Below are positions 44,827 to 57,813 of a DNA stretch of 64,000 nt, piece after piece. Origin of the DNA: Nageia nagi (lineage: Eukaryota > Pinophyta); contig JBITNC010000001.1 of assembly GCA_050084985.1 (NCBI GenBank), positions 67,952,001 through 68,016,000 on the forward strand, in the 5' to 3' direction. The position numbers and the translations under genes were made by a program. The first letter of the stretch is position 1, and every line of letters begins with the position of its first letter. Below the pieces are notes generated by a model, which was not told the DNA's origin, did no database searches, and saw nothing but the letters and a program-made list of their open reading frames with translations.

Positions 44827-47800
44827 ATGGAAGGTGCTGCACAAGTTCCAACAAGCTTTGGTCGTGAGCTTAGGGCCTGCCTTCGCTGCAGGCTAGTTAA
44901 GACTTATGATCAGGTATTACGATCTTGGTGTTTTTCTCAACTGATTATGCTAACAAGGAAGATTCTAAGAAAATATGTTTGTTTTCTATTCATCTGTTAC
45001 TAGTTTGGTTGAATGCTGTTGTCAAAGGAAAAAATGTCCTTTTTTCCAATGCTAGGAAACAGTTTTGAAATTCTTGTGATTGGTGAAACTTCTGAAAGAG
45101 CAAGCATGTGTTTTAGTTTATATATGTTTAGTTTAATTTTGAGACCAAATACAGTGCTTCTTGTTCAACCACTGTTTTTTTAATGTCTGCTTCCGACTGA
45201 TTGAAAAGTTCAGGGAAGCTGGTTGCGAAAATTGCCCATTTTTCAACATGGATCAAGAGCATGAAAAGATAGTGGACTGCACAACATCAAATTTCTCAGG
45301 GTAAGGTCACTGTGTGTGAGGCTGCACCTGCTAATTCCTCTGTCAAGTTCATGTTTCATCGCGTGGAAAGTTCTAAGGTTAACACATATATTATATGTGT
45401 TCTTGCATGATTAGGCAACAAATGTGTGGATCAATAGAGATTTTTATTCTAGTTTGGAACATGTTTCTTATCCCTAGTTAGCAGAATGAGTTATTTTCAA
45501 GTGGATCTTTGCTTCGCAGTTTTTTTATCATGTATAATTTAATTGTTATTTTAGACTCTTTTATACTTTTACAGAGAAAATTTACACTGAAGAATGAGAT
45601 AAAAAGTGATTCTTATATGCTAGATGTTTTAGATATTCTTCAAATGGCTTCAAGAATCGAGTAATTCACGTAGTAGGAATAATGTATTATATTTTTTGCT
45701 TTACAGAATAATTTCATGTATGGATCCAACTAGAAGCTGGGCAGCTCGTTGGTTGAGAATAAGTAAGTATTGTACTTCACAAAGCTTTTGATAGTTGTAC
45801 ACGTTGCTTTTAAGTTCTAATTATTATATAATGTTAATAATCTCCATATTTTTCAATCTAATAGCTTGTGTTGCAACTTTAAAAGTTGTTATTATATTCC
45901 GTTGTATTCAAGTGGCTTGTTATATTGTTTGTGAGAATTCTTGTGATTGCCCATCTTCTAAACTTTGACTATTATTCTGGCCATTGGAGTTCATCAATTT
46001 AACAAAGAAGTTTTTTTTTTATCTTGAAGAAATAGATAAAACAAATTTAGACCATCAAATATGGTATGTAACCATGTCAAAACTATTACATCATACTAAA
46101 GAAGTTCCATAAACATGAACAGAGGTAAGTTACATACTATAGTTTTCTGTCCATTTGGCTTAGGTTCTGACATTGATTATGAAATATCTCAATAAGATTT
46201 TCAACATTGAGAGATGTACTTGGCGAGACTTGAGCCTTTTTCCCCTTCAGAGATAAAATCTTCAAAGTAAACATCAATAAGTCTTCTTGTACGTATTTTC
46301 ATGCTCAATGCTGAATCTACTGTGCGATAGAATTGTGTGTTTTCTTGTTCCTTTTACAATTAGAAATTTTCATCTAGAAATAAGCAGTTGGATGTTTTAT
46401 AGTGTTGACTGGTATAAAATCTCAAAAAGACAATGATACCATTACTAATTAATTATGAATTTAATTAAAGTGCATCCAGAGTCTAATATGCCTTTAATGA
46501 GAGAAATTAAGCTATGTTATTCCCCACTGATGCCTACTGAACATTTAACAATAATGGCAGTTTGAGGATCTTGCTCAAAGCATCTTCTACTCAAGAAGGA
46601 AACAAAAGCAGCTAAATCTTTTCATTATATGATGCAAGTAATATAAATGAACATATGTCTGATTTTATTTGCTCTTTGCATGATACTTGACAGCAGGGCT
46701 TTTGCCATAATTCAGTGTGTGTTCTTTGTGCACAGCACCAAGTTTCCTTTTAAAAGGTTTATATTCAGGCTCTCTCTTGTGACACAAAAATCTGATCTCT
46801 TGCTAAGTGCTTGTACCTAATCCATTCTTACACCTCTTTAGTCTCACCACTCCCTGTTTACTTAGGTGTTGTAATCCATCTGTTCTTATCACTGCACTAT
46901 CATGATGTTTGTTCATAAGTATATTACATTTGTAGTCAAAGATTGCTGAAGTTATTCATACAAAGGTAGGTAAATAATTACAACATAGACATACATGTTT
47001 TGTGGTTGTCGAAGGGTGTAAATGTCCAACTCTTGAAATACATGATGTAGGTGATATTGAAAACCATAAGGAGGTAGATTATGCATTTATTCTTAGCCCA
47101 CAGCTTGTAATTCTGTTGTTCATTCTATTCAATCAATTCTCTCTGCCTGAAATAGTTAGTCACTGTCAGACAGGGGTACAGAAGGCAACTATCAAACATT
47201 TTATTCTACCATAGATGCTAACTTAAGGTGATGACAATTATAATTTATAAATAAATGAAGAATGGATAATATTAATTTATCAAATTGTCATTGGAGATTA
47301 GCAAACAGGTAATTTTAAGTCAGGGGGAGCGTTTTTGTTCTTAATATGCTCTATTCAACGGTTTCAACCTACATTATTACCTAGGCTGTGGAAAGTTTGC
47401 CATATAAATTTGTGGATTTTTCCTTGCATCTGTAACCATATCCTCGTTCATTAACTGAGGGTGAGAAGTATCATAAACTTGTTACATTTTGTCTGCTATG
47501 ATGCTATTTGTGGTGTTCATTTTTTAAGTCAACTTGCAAGAATTCTCTCAATAATGGAGTATCTTATCCTAATATCTTACTATAATATAGCATAAACTGA
47601 TACTACTACTTGGGGATTTTAGGTCGATTTGTTACAGGCTGCTATGCACTAGCTGTAGCTGAGGTGTTATCAGAGGAGATGCAGGTCAGTTTTATCTTCA
47701 GTATGGAGTAATGAATTATGTTGAACATGCTTTTGAGATTTTGGTTATGTTCAATGTATTTGGTTATATGTATATATATTAAAAAAATCTTTGTGTTCTG

Positions 47801-47891
47801 ATTAAGCAAATTATTTTAATTGCTTTGTCATCTTGTACAGGGTGTTTGTGAAGAGAACAATGTTCAATATGTTTCACCGAAGCAGTATTGA
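44827..47891 (+). CDS. SPT4: Transcription elongation factor SPT4 homolog (five exons)
   Basis: SPT4 pairs with SPT5 to form the DSIF complex, which travels with RNA polymerase II and promotes processive elongation in the nucleus. Exons: 44827-44913, 45209-45300, 45707-45762, 47623-47684, 47841-47891. All four introns (295, 406, 1860, 156 bp) are GT-AG and keep the frame. The product is 115 residues, close to Arabidopsis SPT4 (116). The N-terminal zinc finger uses Cys18 and Cys21 (RACLRCRLVKTYDQ) and Cys35 and Cys38 (GCENCPFF). The C-terminal part has GIISCMDPTRSWAARWLRI and GCYALAVAEVLSEEMQ, the usual signature for SPT5 contact, and ends VQYVSPKQY. The start at MEGAAQVPTSFGRELRAC matches known plant proteins; an upstream in-frame ATG at 44791 is less likely. 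Every family-defining residue I can recall is present, so it is probably functional. Confidence 0.97.
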
Positions 47892-49079
47892 TTGATTTGC
47901 TCCCTTAGCACCTGTTAGAAATGAGTAGTTGAATATTGCAATTTTCATTGATTACAAATTGAAAAATCAATAATAGCTGAATGTCAAAGGTTCTGAAGTT
48001 CTTACATTCACATTGATGAAAATTATGGAGAACAAGGACATTTATAGCAAAAATACTCTCTTTGCAGTGATACATTACTGGGATACTGCTTTAAGTTCAA
48101 CATAATACTCTTTTTCGGAGAGTCTTGAGAAAGAATAATTTTAAATGACAAGACTTCTGTTCTAATATCAATATAACACTCTTTCCCAGAGATTTCGAGA
48201 AAGAACAAAGGAGAATCTTGTTGCTGATAGTGCACTCGATATTTATGCAGATTATTCTTTTTCTTAATTATGATTAGGTATTAAGTTTGGTTACAAGCAC
48301 TACTGCAGGGGGAAATTTTAATTATAAACAAAGACAGTTATTGATGGACAATTTAGCGAGGTAAACTTGAAACGTGAAGCAGTTAAACAAGTTTAAAAAC
48401 CAATTGGATTGGACAATAACACTCAATTCGAGTACAGTTATAAAGTTAAGAGGAAACTTTTGAAGCTAAAGGAAGTTTTAATTAAATAACATATTTGGTT
48501 GCGAGTTAGAGGAAAGTTTTTGCCTAGTATTTTGCATAAAAAGTGGTACCTTGAAACAAAACTATTGTATCATTTAATCACAAAGAAGTCCCACATTAAA
48601 TAAAATTAGCATCGCGCAACTTCCCATTTATTCATTTTCAAAGATAATCAATAGATTTGATGTTTACATTTAAACATATCATCACATTTTGAGAAAAAAT
48701 GGTATGAATAAGGAACCATAGGTAAGGTGGATATGTAGATTAGATGGTTTGATAACAAGTTAAATGAAATTTTATTAAACAAAATGTTTGTTTGTGAGGG
48801 TAGTAAATGATGTTATTAAGAAGGATTAAAACCATGGTATATTAGGTGTCTTTTATTAAATAAATAGGACAATACATTCCACTTGTCATGTATATCATTG
48901 TTAAAAAAAAAGAAAAAAATTGTAATGCAACCATTTGACATGCAAGCTTGAGCATTACAAAGATAAAAGTTTAAAAATAAGTCCTAAATTAATTCTTTAG
49001 TAATTTAGAATTTATAACTTAAATAGTTTCACAATGTTGGGATATTTCAATGTTTGAATTGGCTCTATGCAGGTTCCTT
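47892..49079. other. SPT4 3' flank, no gene seen
   Basis: The first 150-200 bases probably hold the SPT4 3' untranslated region; AATAATAG near 47970 could be a weak polyadenylation signal. The rest is A+T-rich and unrecognised. Confidence 0.5.
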
Positions 49080-50461
49080 TTAATAAAATCACAAAGGATG
49101 AAATGTAAACTTGTGAATTAGTTTTCGAGAACCTTGTCTTTGTTCAAACATTCATTGACACTCAAGTTATTGCTTATGGGAATCATCTTTTGGAATTAGG
49201 GAAATCTAACATGCTTATCATTCTCACTAAAGTATCTTGTTTTTCAAAATGTAGAAAACTTATCTATTTTTCTCACAATGATGAAGCTAGTACCATGGAC
49301 TATGCTCTTTCTTCCACCACCCTCCTTCCATCCATTTCTCATTTCAATGTCTTTGATCATCCTCCATTACTCACGAACCACTCCGTTCTCCTCTCTCACC
49401 ATTCCTCTTGTCCCACCAACCCTTTCCTCTATTCTCACCCCTTGGATTATTGTAGAATTTGACTATAGTTGTCCCATTGCTTATATGGGTTTTGTAAGAC
49501 TTTAACTAGCCTCTCATTTTCCCCTTATGTCATTGATCACTTTGCCTTCTTGGTCCAAGTAATTTGGCAAGCTATGTTGGACTTTTACCCCCACATTATT
49601 CACCCACTCCTTGCCCAAGTCCCTTTGGTCACTATCCCATAAACTCTTGGTATGATGAGGATAATAAATATGCCAATTAGATGTTGAAACATACCATATG
49701 ATACTTTCCCTAGCTTGTAGTCATCTTTCATAGAGCCTACAGGTTGCTCCTTCAAAAGAAGAAATAACCATTTCTATCTCAGTGTAGGTTGGATCTGATC
49801 CATTCCTACTACCATTCCCCTAAATCCTTTTAGCACCCTATCCTCCCCAAGGATTGAGTCAACCATAGAATCAATCTTTTTGGATCACTCATGCCTCCTC
49901 CCTCTATACCATCCCCAATCAACTTCTTATTAAGGTTCCTTTCCCTTACTTTCTGCTACCTTTTCTCCACTAAACTTATTAAGCAAGCTACTAGAAAACT
50001 TTGCACAAGTAAAGCAATAAACTTGGATAAGTTACATGCAAAGATTTTGAAGCATGACATCGACTCACTTATTATGCCCCTTACTAATATCGTCAACTTC
50101 ATTGTTTGTTTGAGTTTTCCTATATGAACCTAACAACTACATGACCATCATGATTGGGCATGTCTTTGAGAAGCTCTATGCCACAACATTAGATGCACTT
50201 CTTTCTCACAAGTTGGAGGAGGAGGGTCACAAGTCAAGGTAGTTTTCAATAAGACAACTAAACCATCGATCATATCATAGTCCTCAGGGCCATTATCAAG
50301 TAGGCACATTCTTGCTCCTTGAGATTCTATTGTTGCTTTGTTGATTTTAGGAAAGTTGACACATTGCCTCAACATTTATTATTTGAGAGGCTTCAATTAG
50401 TTGGCATCTTTGGATAGCTTTTGACAATAATCTCATGGTTGTATGAGATAGTGATAGGATA
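49080..50461 (+). pseudogene. LINE fragment (endonuclease C-terminus and part of reverse transcriptase), different type
   Basis: The + strand reads FSHNDEASTMDYALSSTTLL, then SISHFNVFDHPPLLTNHSVL, the end of an endonuclease in which the usual SDH is TNH. After a linker it gives INLDKLHAKILKHDIDSLIM, NYMTIMIGHVFEKLYATTLD, then VDFRKVDTLPQHLLFERL and SWLYEIVIG. These match the reverse transcriptase of LINEs whose signature is DFRKAFDxVPR, a group distinct from the L1-type copies elsewhere in this window. It has several stops. It ends abruptly at element F, before the catalytic YADD box. Confidence 0.8.
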
Positions 50462-50483
50462 GTTTTGCTCCTCATAGAGCCTT

Positions 50484-52975
50484 TCAACCTTCACTCCCCT
50501 TAAGGAAAGCTTCACCAACCTAATAGATTCTCTAAGCTTACTAAATTGAGCTTCAGGAAGGGGTTTGGTGAACAAATTAGTGGAGTTGAGGATTGATGGA
50601 GAATATTACAATTTTAGAATACCATCCAGAACCTTCTCCCTAATGAAATGTGCTTGGATTTCAACAGGTTTTATTCTTTGATGGAAAATAAAGTTCTTTG
50701 CCAAAGCAATAGTTGACTGATTATCTAAATAAATTTGAGATGGATGAGCCTGCTCATACTCAATTTCTTTCAAAATATACCTCAACCAAATGGCTTCCTG
50801 GCTGCGATTGACATGGCACGATATTATGCCTTTGTGGTGGAGAGAGCAGTAGTAGGCTTCTTCTTGGAAGCCAAAGAGATAGCACTTGAACCAATGTTAA
50901 ACACATAACTAGAGGTTGATTTTCTATCATCTATATCTCCCCCATAATAAGAATATGAGTACCCGAAGAGAACAAATGATGGAAACTTGTAATACTTGAG
51001 AGCAAGATCCTTTGTTCTCACAACATACTTCAAGATTTGCTTAACAACATTGAGGTGCTCAACATATGGTTTCTGCATAAACCATGCCATCAGATTTACT
51101 ACAAATATTTGGCTTGGAAATAGTCAAATAAAGTAGATTGCCAATTAATTTCTTGTAAGTCGTAGCATCCACCAAATGAGAGTTGGAGCTAAGAGACAAA
51201 GTGATTCCAGGAGAGACTAGGATTGCAGCAAATTTGTAGTCCTCCATTCCAGAATTTTAATATGTTTGAGATATACTTGTATTGATTATGGTAGGTACAA
51301 TCTTTGTATTGGTACATTTGCATACCAAGGTAGTACTACAAGAGACCCAAATCAATCATTTCAAATGTTGCTTTAAGTTTGGATATGCACTCTTGGATGA
51401 TATTGTCATTATTTTTAGTAATTAGAAGGTCATCCACATAGAGAATAATCAATACTAAGTCTTGTCCCTAATTAAGCACATAAAGATCTGAATTGAAGAA
51501 GCATTTAGAGAACCCAATGTCCACAAAGTACTCTAAGATCTTTTTGTACCAGGATCTAGGTACTCGTTTAAGTCCATACAAGGAATTCTTTATCTTTCAA
51601 ACAAAAGAGTATTTTCCTTCCACAACAAACCCTTCTGACTGATTCATGTAGATCATCTAAGTCATCATCGAGAAAAACACTCTTGATGTCAAGTTGAAAA
51701 ACTTTCCATCCTTGAGCTGCTGAAAGAGCAAGGACTAACATGACTATGAGCATCTTTTCCATTGGAGCAAAGGTTTTCTCATAATCAACTCCATATTTCT
51801 AAGCGAAACCCTTGGCTACTAACTTTGCTTTGTATTTCTAATTTCTCTAACTAAATTGTATTTGACCTTGTAAATCCATTTATTGCCAATCACATTTTGT
51901 TCATTAGGATAGGGAACCGAATCCCAACTTTTATTTTTTATCAAAACCTCATACTCCACTTTCATAGCTTCCATACAATATTTGTGCTTTTAAGCTTACT
52001 TGAATGATGAGGGCTCATTCTTGCTATCAATTTTGGCAAAGGATTTTTTTAAGGTCATACTTCTTGTTATCATTTATGTTGAAGAATTTTGCTCCTGAGG
52101 TGACTTATCTACAATGACATCCAACCAGTTAGGGGTAATAGAAGAGTCATCAAGATCATCCAAGTCCTCATAATACCTCATGAAGGTCATTGAGCTTAAC
52201 ATCTCTCGAGAGAGAAACATTACTTTGGAGAAAGGAGAGAAGAGCCTGTAGCCTCTATGCTTCCTTTCATTTCCCACAAAGATGCACTCTTCAAATCTCT
52301 TATCCAACTTATTTCTTTTCTCAATAATAATGAAGGCATAAGAATCACAACCAAAGATCCTAAGGTGAGAGATGTTATGTTTCTTTCCTGTCCATGCCTC
52401 ATACAAGGTTTTGCCTTCAATTGCTTTCATAGGAAACCTATTCAAGGTGTAGATCGTAATATTTTACAGCTTCAGCCCATAAGAAACTAGGGATATTTCT
52501 CAACATGCACCTAGCCATTTCCTAAATGATCCTATTCTTTCTTTCAATAATACCATTTTATTGATGGGTGTAAGGGATGGTGAACTACCTTTTGATCTTG
52601 TATCTGGTACAATAGTCATTGAACTTGTTATTATATTCAACCCCATTATCAGATTTTAATATTTTGAATTTGAAGTTAGTCTGATTTTCAACTACGACTT
52701 TGAAATCTTTGAACTTGTCAAAGGTTTGATCCTTGTGCTCAAGAAGATAACCAAATGTCATCCTACTGAAGTTGTCGATGAAGGTCAAGACATAAGAAGA
52801 TCCTTAAAAGACTTAGTCCAAAATGGACCCAACAAAAATGAATGCATAAGATGAAAAGGTTGAGTTTCCCTTGATGCCTTATCTTTCTCAATTTTTTTTT
52901 TGCCTATTCATCTTGCCTAAGTTGCACTTCTTACAAAGACCAATTGTGGGAGATATTGAAGGCAAACCTTCCATA
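50484..52975 (-). pseudogene. Copia pol of element F
   Basis: From right to left: pre-integrase remnant (CKKCNLG-like), integrase core (TFIDNFSRMTFGYLLEHKDQ near 52788, SDNGVEYNNKFNDYC), integrase C-terminus (KKHNISHLRIFGCDSY), reverse transcriptase (QGWKVFQLDIKSVFLDDDL; YVDD box near 51430-51460) and RNase H (AISLASKKKPTTALSTTKA). The end is MFTKPLPEAQFSKLRESIRL then VKLSLRGVKV, where relatives stop. Stops and frameshifts are common. Confidence 0.9.
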
Positions 52976-53518
52976 AGATTTTGAGATTTCAAGACAAAAT
53001 GCTTTTGTGGTTAAGATTTAATGTTTTGAACAAACATTCATGGCTAAGCACACCTTTAAAAAGACCCAACTTCAACAAAGTAAAGACCATTATTAATTTA
53101 GGAATATGGAAAATAATATTTATCATATTCTCATTGATTATTATACTTCCATTCTCATGGAATTCAAGCATTAAATTGCACAAAAAAATGTAAATTTTGC
53201 CCCCTTTATTAAAAAAATTTAATAATATATATATATATATATTGCAAATTTAGACTACTAATAACAATACATTATTGTTATTTGAGAAAATCACCAAAAA
53301 AGGTGTAACTAACAAAAAACATGTTATTGAAAATCATAACAAGAATATATTATTATTTTGAAGCAAATTTTGCTTAAAAAAGATTGAACTAATGTATAAC
53401 AAAGAAATGTTAGTATCATAAAAAAATCAAGAGGGTAGGAGGTTATACTTTCACTTGATTTTACTTCACAAGAATGAAGGTGAATCTCCAAAGATAAAGA
53501 AGAGGAACCTCCAAGTAT
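52976..53518 (-). other. Leader remnant of element F
   Basis: A short A+T-rich stretch replaces the gag region and most of the leader. It includes a TA-repeat near 53226-53241. Nothing else is recognised. Confidence 0.55.
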
Positions 53519-53532
53519 GGCTCTAGATACCA
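53519..53532 (-). other. Primer binding site of element F
   Basis: On the minus strand it reads TGGTATCTAGAGCC, one inserted base away from the initiator tRNA-Met site TGGTATCAGAGC. It borders the LTR. Confidence 0.8.
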
Positions 53533-53534
53533 AA

Positions 53535-54000
53535 TGAAGGAACCAAGTTTACAAGACTAAATTCCTATTACCCAAGTTCAATTGAAAACTCTCTCAAATC
53601 CTTAAGCATTAAGAACACACACTTGAAATAGCATTCACACAAGATAACACCAATATAAAGTGGTTCCTCCAACCATGGGAGTACATCCACTAATCTAAGA
53701 TCTTATTCTCAAAGATCACTCTCTTACATCAACCTTTCTCACTTCTCCTACAACCTAAACAAGAGAATAACTTTGTTACAAACTTGAGTGAGTAATCTCA
53801 AGGAGAGGGCCTTCTGTTTATAGGCTAAAATCCTCCCTTAGATCACCCTATTAACCATTGTACAATGTCATGACATGCATCACCCTTTTACCCAAGGGGC
53901 ATGCTCATGAGATAGAGTGTAGGACAAGTTATATTATCATATTCACTATTAAGTGAATTACATTAGGAAACCTTACAATAATACATTATACATTCCAATA
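53535..54000 (-). repeat. 5' LTR of element F (466 bp)
   Basis: On the minus strand it starts TATTGGAATGTATAATG and ends GGTTCCTTCA. The shared core is GGTTCCTCCAACCATGGGAG on the + strand. The promoter box TATAAACAG is followed by GAAGGCCCTCTCC, as in element C. Confidence 0.9.
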
Positions 54001-56501
54001 GGAACAATCCTCCATTCCAATTTTATGGTAGAGTTAGGGGCCTCACTTGTTTGTCTTGAGAATGTCTTTTCAATCATCACCTATTTTCATAAGGTACATG
54101 CCTTTGGATACCTTCCTGTAGGATGTAGATGATACCCTTACCTAAATTTATGCTCTTTGATGGACCTCTTGTTGAGCCCTACGGTAAGGGGTGACAAAGA
54201 TTTTGGTATTCTTAGGTCTTTACACTTTTGGCCAATATGTAGATTCATATTGATAGACTTCCTTCTTATTTATTAGGAGCCCCCTAACTCCCATTTCAGA
54301 ATAAAGGGTAAATATAATTCAAAATATTTGGCAGTAAATTAGTTCCACTATATTCGCTACACATGGATCTCTTCTATCACCCTTCTCTCTCCTAAGATAT
54401 CCTTCTATAATAAGCACTTTCTTCATATTTGAGACAATCAAATGGTTCCTCCATAGTGCCTTTAATAATCTATTATGCATACCATACATTCCTATATTGG
54501 ATAACTTAGAGTGTGCTCTCACCAATTTTGTATCAAGTCAAATCATCACCTGCCACATGAAGAGTGGATCTACCTATTTTGCCCTTTAGGATAAGTAGAA
54601 ACTTGCACCACTCTATCTTTGGATGTCCGATATACTATGAGATACAAGGTATATTTCATTCTCTTTTTAGGGCAAGTCACATCTCTTCCATATTTTTAAT
54701 TATTAAAACTAATGATCTCTAGGACTTTATAGAGATGACTCAATTCCATTGATAAAGGATCCCTCCTCTAGGTAGATCTTGTCCCCCACACTCTCAACTC
54801 ATCACAACCTATTTTACCAACTTAGATAGATCGAGGAGGGATATGATATGGAAATGTTATATTTTAGATCGTCTAGGTGGAGGTAGGACCATTAGATTGC
54901 ATCCTCATGGTTCCTCAGGATACTAAATTAGAGGGGGTAATGGCAAGTCATCAATTTCTTCAGCAAAGATTCTTTATCTAGCATTTAAAACTTTAGATGA
55001 GACTAAGTATTGTATCTTGGAGAACATACATACACTCTCAATTCTTCCTTTTTTTCTTTATGGCTCATTTGCCAAGTCAAGACATTGAACTTATCTTTGA
55101 TTCTTTTTTATGTTGGGCATTATGGCCCACTCACTTGTTGTTCTTGTTGTGTACTTTCTTACAGTCCCTTGGGTCATCTTTGGACCACTTTGGATATTAA
55201 TAATATTTCATTTCATTCACAAAGTTCAAGCATGGTGTCTACTAAAATGAAAGGGTAAGTCTTCCATTCTAATGAGCTCTAAACATAAGCAATATTATAA
55301 TAGTAAAGATTAGGAAAAATAATTACAATTTTCTAACAAATAACTTCAAGCATATTGATATTGATTTGTTGCATTATAACAAGTATTTTAGTTGTATATC
55401 TAAAGAATGCAATATTTCAAAAGGTAACTCGTGCAAATATTTGTTGGACTATTATTAACTAACCTAAGCCTAGCGTCATATTGGACCAAGTATATGAATA
55501 TTTATGTACCTTACTGGATTCTTATTAAGTTTCTTATAATTTTGGGGATCATCAAAGGATAGAAAAGACATAAAAGAGTGTTAAACTGAATGTGGAAGTT
55601 AAGTGGCATTGTTTTAACAAGTATCAATTTCTTATATATTTGACCAAGTTATAAGTGGTTGATCTCAAGGCACTTCTAATTAATGCTTGGGAATCTTTTG
55701 GGAATAATGTCAAGTAGTTGATTGTATAATGATATTTGTAAATACAACATGATCAATGAATTCTTAAGCCAATATAGCCAGAACAAGCTTGGAAAATTTA
55801 TTATGAATCTTAATTTTGTAGGAAGAAATTATTTAAATACATAAATGACATATTTATAATTTTTTATTTAAATACATAAATGATATATTTATATTTTTTT
55901 AGTCAATTAAATGTCTATATTGCTTGGGGATTTGAGGAGAGTCTTGAAAACTAATACAATATCATGTGTATATGGTAAATACAATAAAAAGGGGCTATAC
56001 AAATGATCTCTTATACAAAATATACTTATAATTCCTCCTAGAAAATACTACATGTGTACCACCTCGAATTAGATATGTATGAAACGAAATAGATACCAAT
56101 GGTTGAAAACTACAATGAATACATTACATTATACTTGCCCATAAACATACCTTTAATTTCTTGCTTTTAGGATCCTTTATTTTCTTTGATTCTTTCTTCA
56201 TTTTTGGTACCAAGTAGGGTTGAGAAAGATTTGATACTAAGAGTATTAGGTCTACTTATGGGATTATTGCATAACCAACAAGTACTTGGCTTGGGCCTAC
56301 TATGTTGCTATTTCGATTGGGATTTTATTCCATGCTAGGGTCTTGGGTAAGAGTCTCTTCTCCATTGTCAATTTGGATTGGAGATGATAATTTATTCATG
56401 GATGGAGTGGATTTAGAACTAGTTGATGCTCCTTTGGTCCTAACAGAGATTGATTCTCTTGCTTCTGTTTTTCTCATTTGTATTATAGTGGCCACCACTT
56501 T
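54001..56501. other. Unassigned region between elements F and G
   Basis: About 2.5 kb without recognisable genes. Open frames up to about 98 codons lack motifs and codon structure. Composition is less A-rich than the copia leaders. It may contain an old transposon I cannot identify by eye. Confidence 0.45.
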
Positions 56502-56993
56502 TGAAAAAACTAACACTAACAAGATAATTCTTAAACAATCAAGATCATATGAAAGCTCACAATTACATATAACAAACTCATAAAGCAATCTCACAACACA
56601 ATATGTAAGTGGTTCCTCCAACTAGGAGTACATCACTAACTAATCTTTACTTCAATCACAAATACAACTCCTTACAATCCTTCGAATCTCATCTCTTACA
56701 CTTATATCCTATAACATAAATTTACTCCATAATTGGTGTGTGATCACAAAGAGGGAGCCTTCTATTTATAAGCCAAAATCTCTCTTTGGATCACCCTTTT
56801 ATCTAATGTACAAAAGCATGGCCATGCACATCCTTTTACCCAAGGGGCATGCTCATGACATGGAGTGTAGGACAAGTTACATTATCATATTCACTTAAAT
56901 ACTTAAGGTATCAAACTATACCCTTAAGTATTAGTGAACTTACATAGAAGATTATTACAAAAGATTTACAATAATGCATTATACATTCCAACA
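56502..56993 (-). repeat. 3' LTR of element G (492 bp) with polypurine tract
   Basis: On the minus strand it starts TGTTGGAATGTATAATGC and ends AGTTTTTTCA. The polypurine tract AAGGGGAG lies at 57001-56994 on the minus strand. It is close in sequence to the solo LTR at 9026-9529 and to the LTR of element B. The flank ACTTT (56497-56501) should recur after the missing LTR. Confidence 0.92.
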
Positions 56994-57001
56994 CTCCCCT
57001 T

Positions 57002-57813
57002 AATGCAATATTGGGATAGAGAGAATAAGAAAGAAGAAAGGAGAAAAAAGTAAGAGAGTTATCCTCCAAATAGATACAATAGAGATGAAAACTTTTTACA
57101 TATTTGTGAAGTAAAAAAAGATCTAGTTTGATACTCATTACTTTGCCAAATACAATCATTAACCACAATCGGTTTCAATGTACATGAAGTAGTCATCTAA
57201 TTGAAAGTCATGAAGAGTCTCCAAGAGCTTGTATACCTGAGGTAAGTAACTTGCAATCTCAAAGGAACCTGCAAGTCATAAGAAACTCAAATAACAAGAT
57301 CAGTTAGATGCAATAAATTCATCTCATCAAGGATAGGTGAATCACACAAATGCCATCATAAGTAATCAATGGTGCACTATAAGTCATCATGAAGATGCCA
57401 TGCAAAAACTTATAGTCATCTACTATATATAAAATATGTGTTGATTATCATTACAAAATATAGCATGCACATATGAGTTCCTCACATATGGATAACTGAA
57501 TAGTGCCAAAAGACACATAAGAGTTCCTCACACATGGATAACTAAATAGTGCTAGATTGACCAAAATAGAGCATGTACATATGAGTTCCTCACATATGGA
57601 TAATTGAACAGTGCCAAAAGACACATAAGAGTTCTCACATATGGATAACTAAACAGTGCTAGATTGGCCAATTCTTACTTTTAAATTTTTGTACAATAAG
57701 TTTCTTATGCAGAGTAAACTTACACAAAGGTGTACAATAAAATCAACACTATACAACATAATATCCTTCTAGGGGTGAATTTGTCATCACAAATATGAAT
57801 TCAACACAAGAAT
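57002..57813 (-). other. 3' untranslated region of element G
   Basis: About 810 bp without a gene. It holds four copies of a motif around GAGTTCCTCACATATGGATA followed by ACTGAATAGTGC (about 57475-57660), a degenerate internal repeat with a spacing of about 40-80 bp. The same words occur once or twice in elements B, C and D. Confidence 0.7.

Larger units (their letters stand above)
50462..54000 (-). mobile_element. Ty1-copia retrotransposon F, truncated
   Basis: The minus-strand element keeps its 5' LTR (54000-53535), a short degenerate leader with primer site, and pol from integrase to the end of RNase H. Gag and protease are deleted near 52975. The left end stops just after pol, so the 3' untranslated region and 3' LTR are missing and no target duplication can be found. 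Confidence 0.88.

Noticed and set aside
47002-47214. 70-codon frame within SPT4 intron 3
   Set aside because: It lies inside a canonical intron without motifs, and spliced SPT4 explains the region.
54319-54525. 68-codon minus-strand frame between F and G
   Set aside because: No recognised domain and no homologue I can name. Too short to support a gene.
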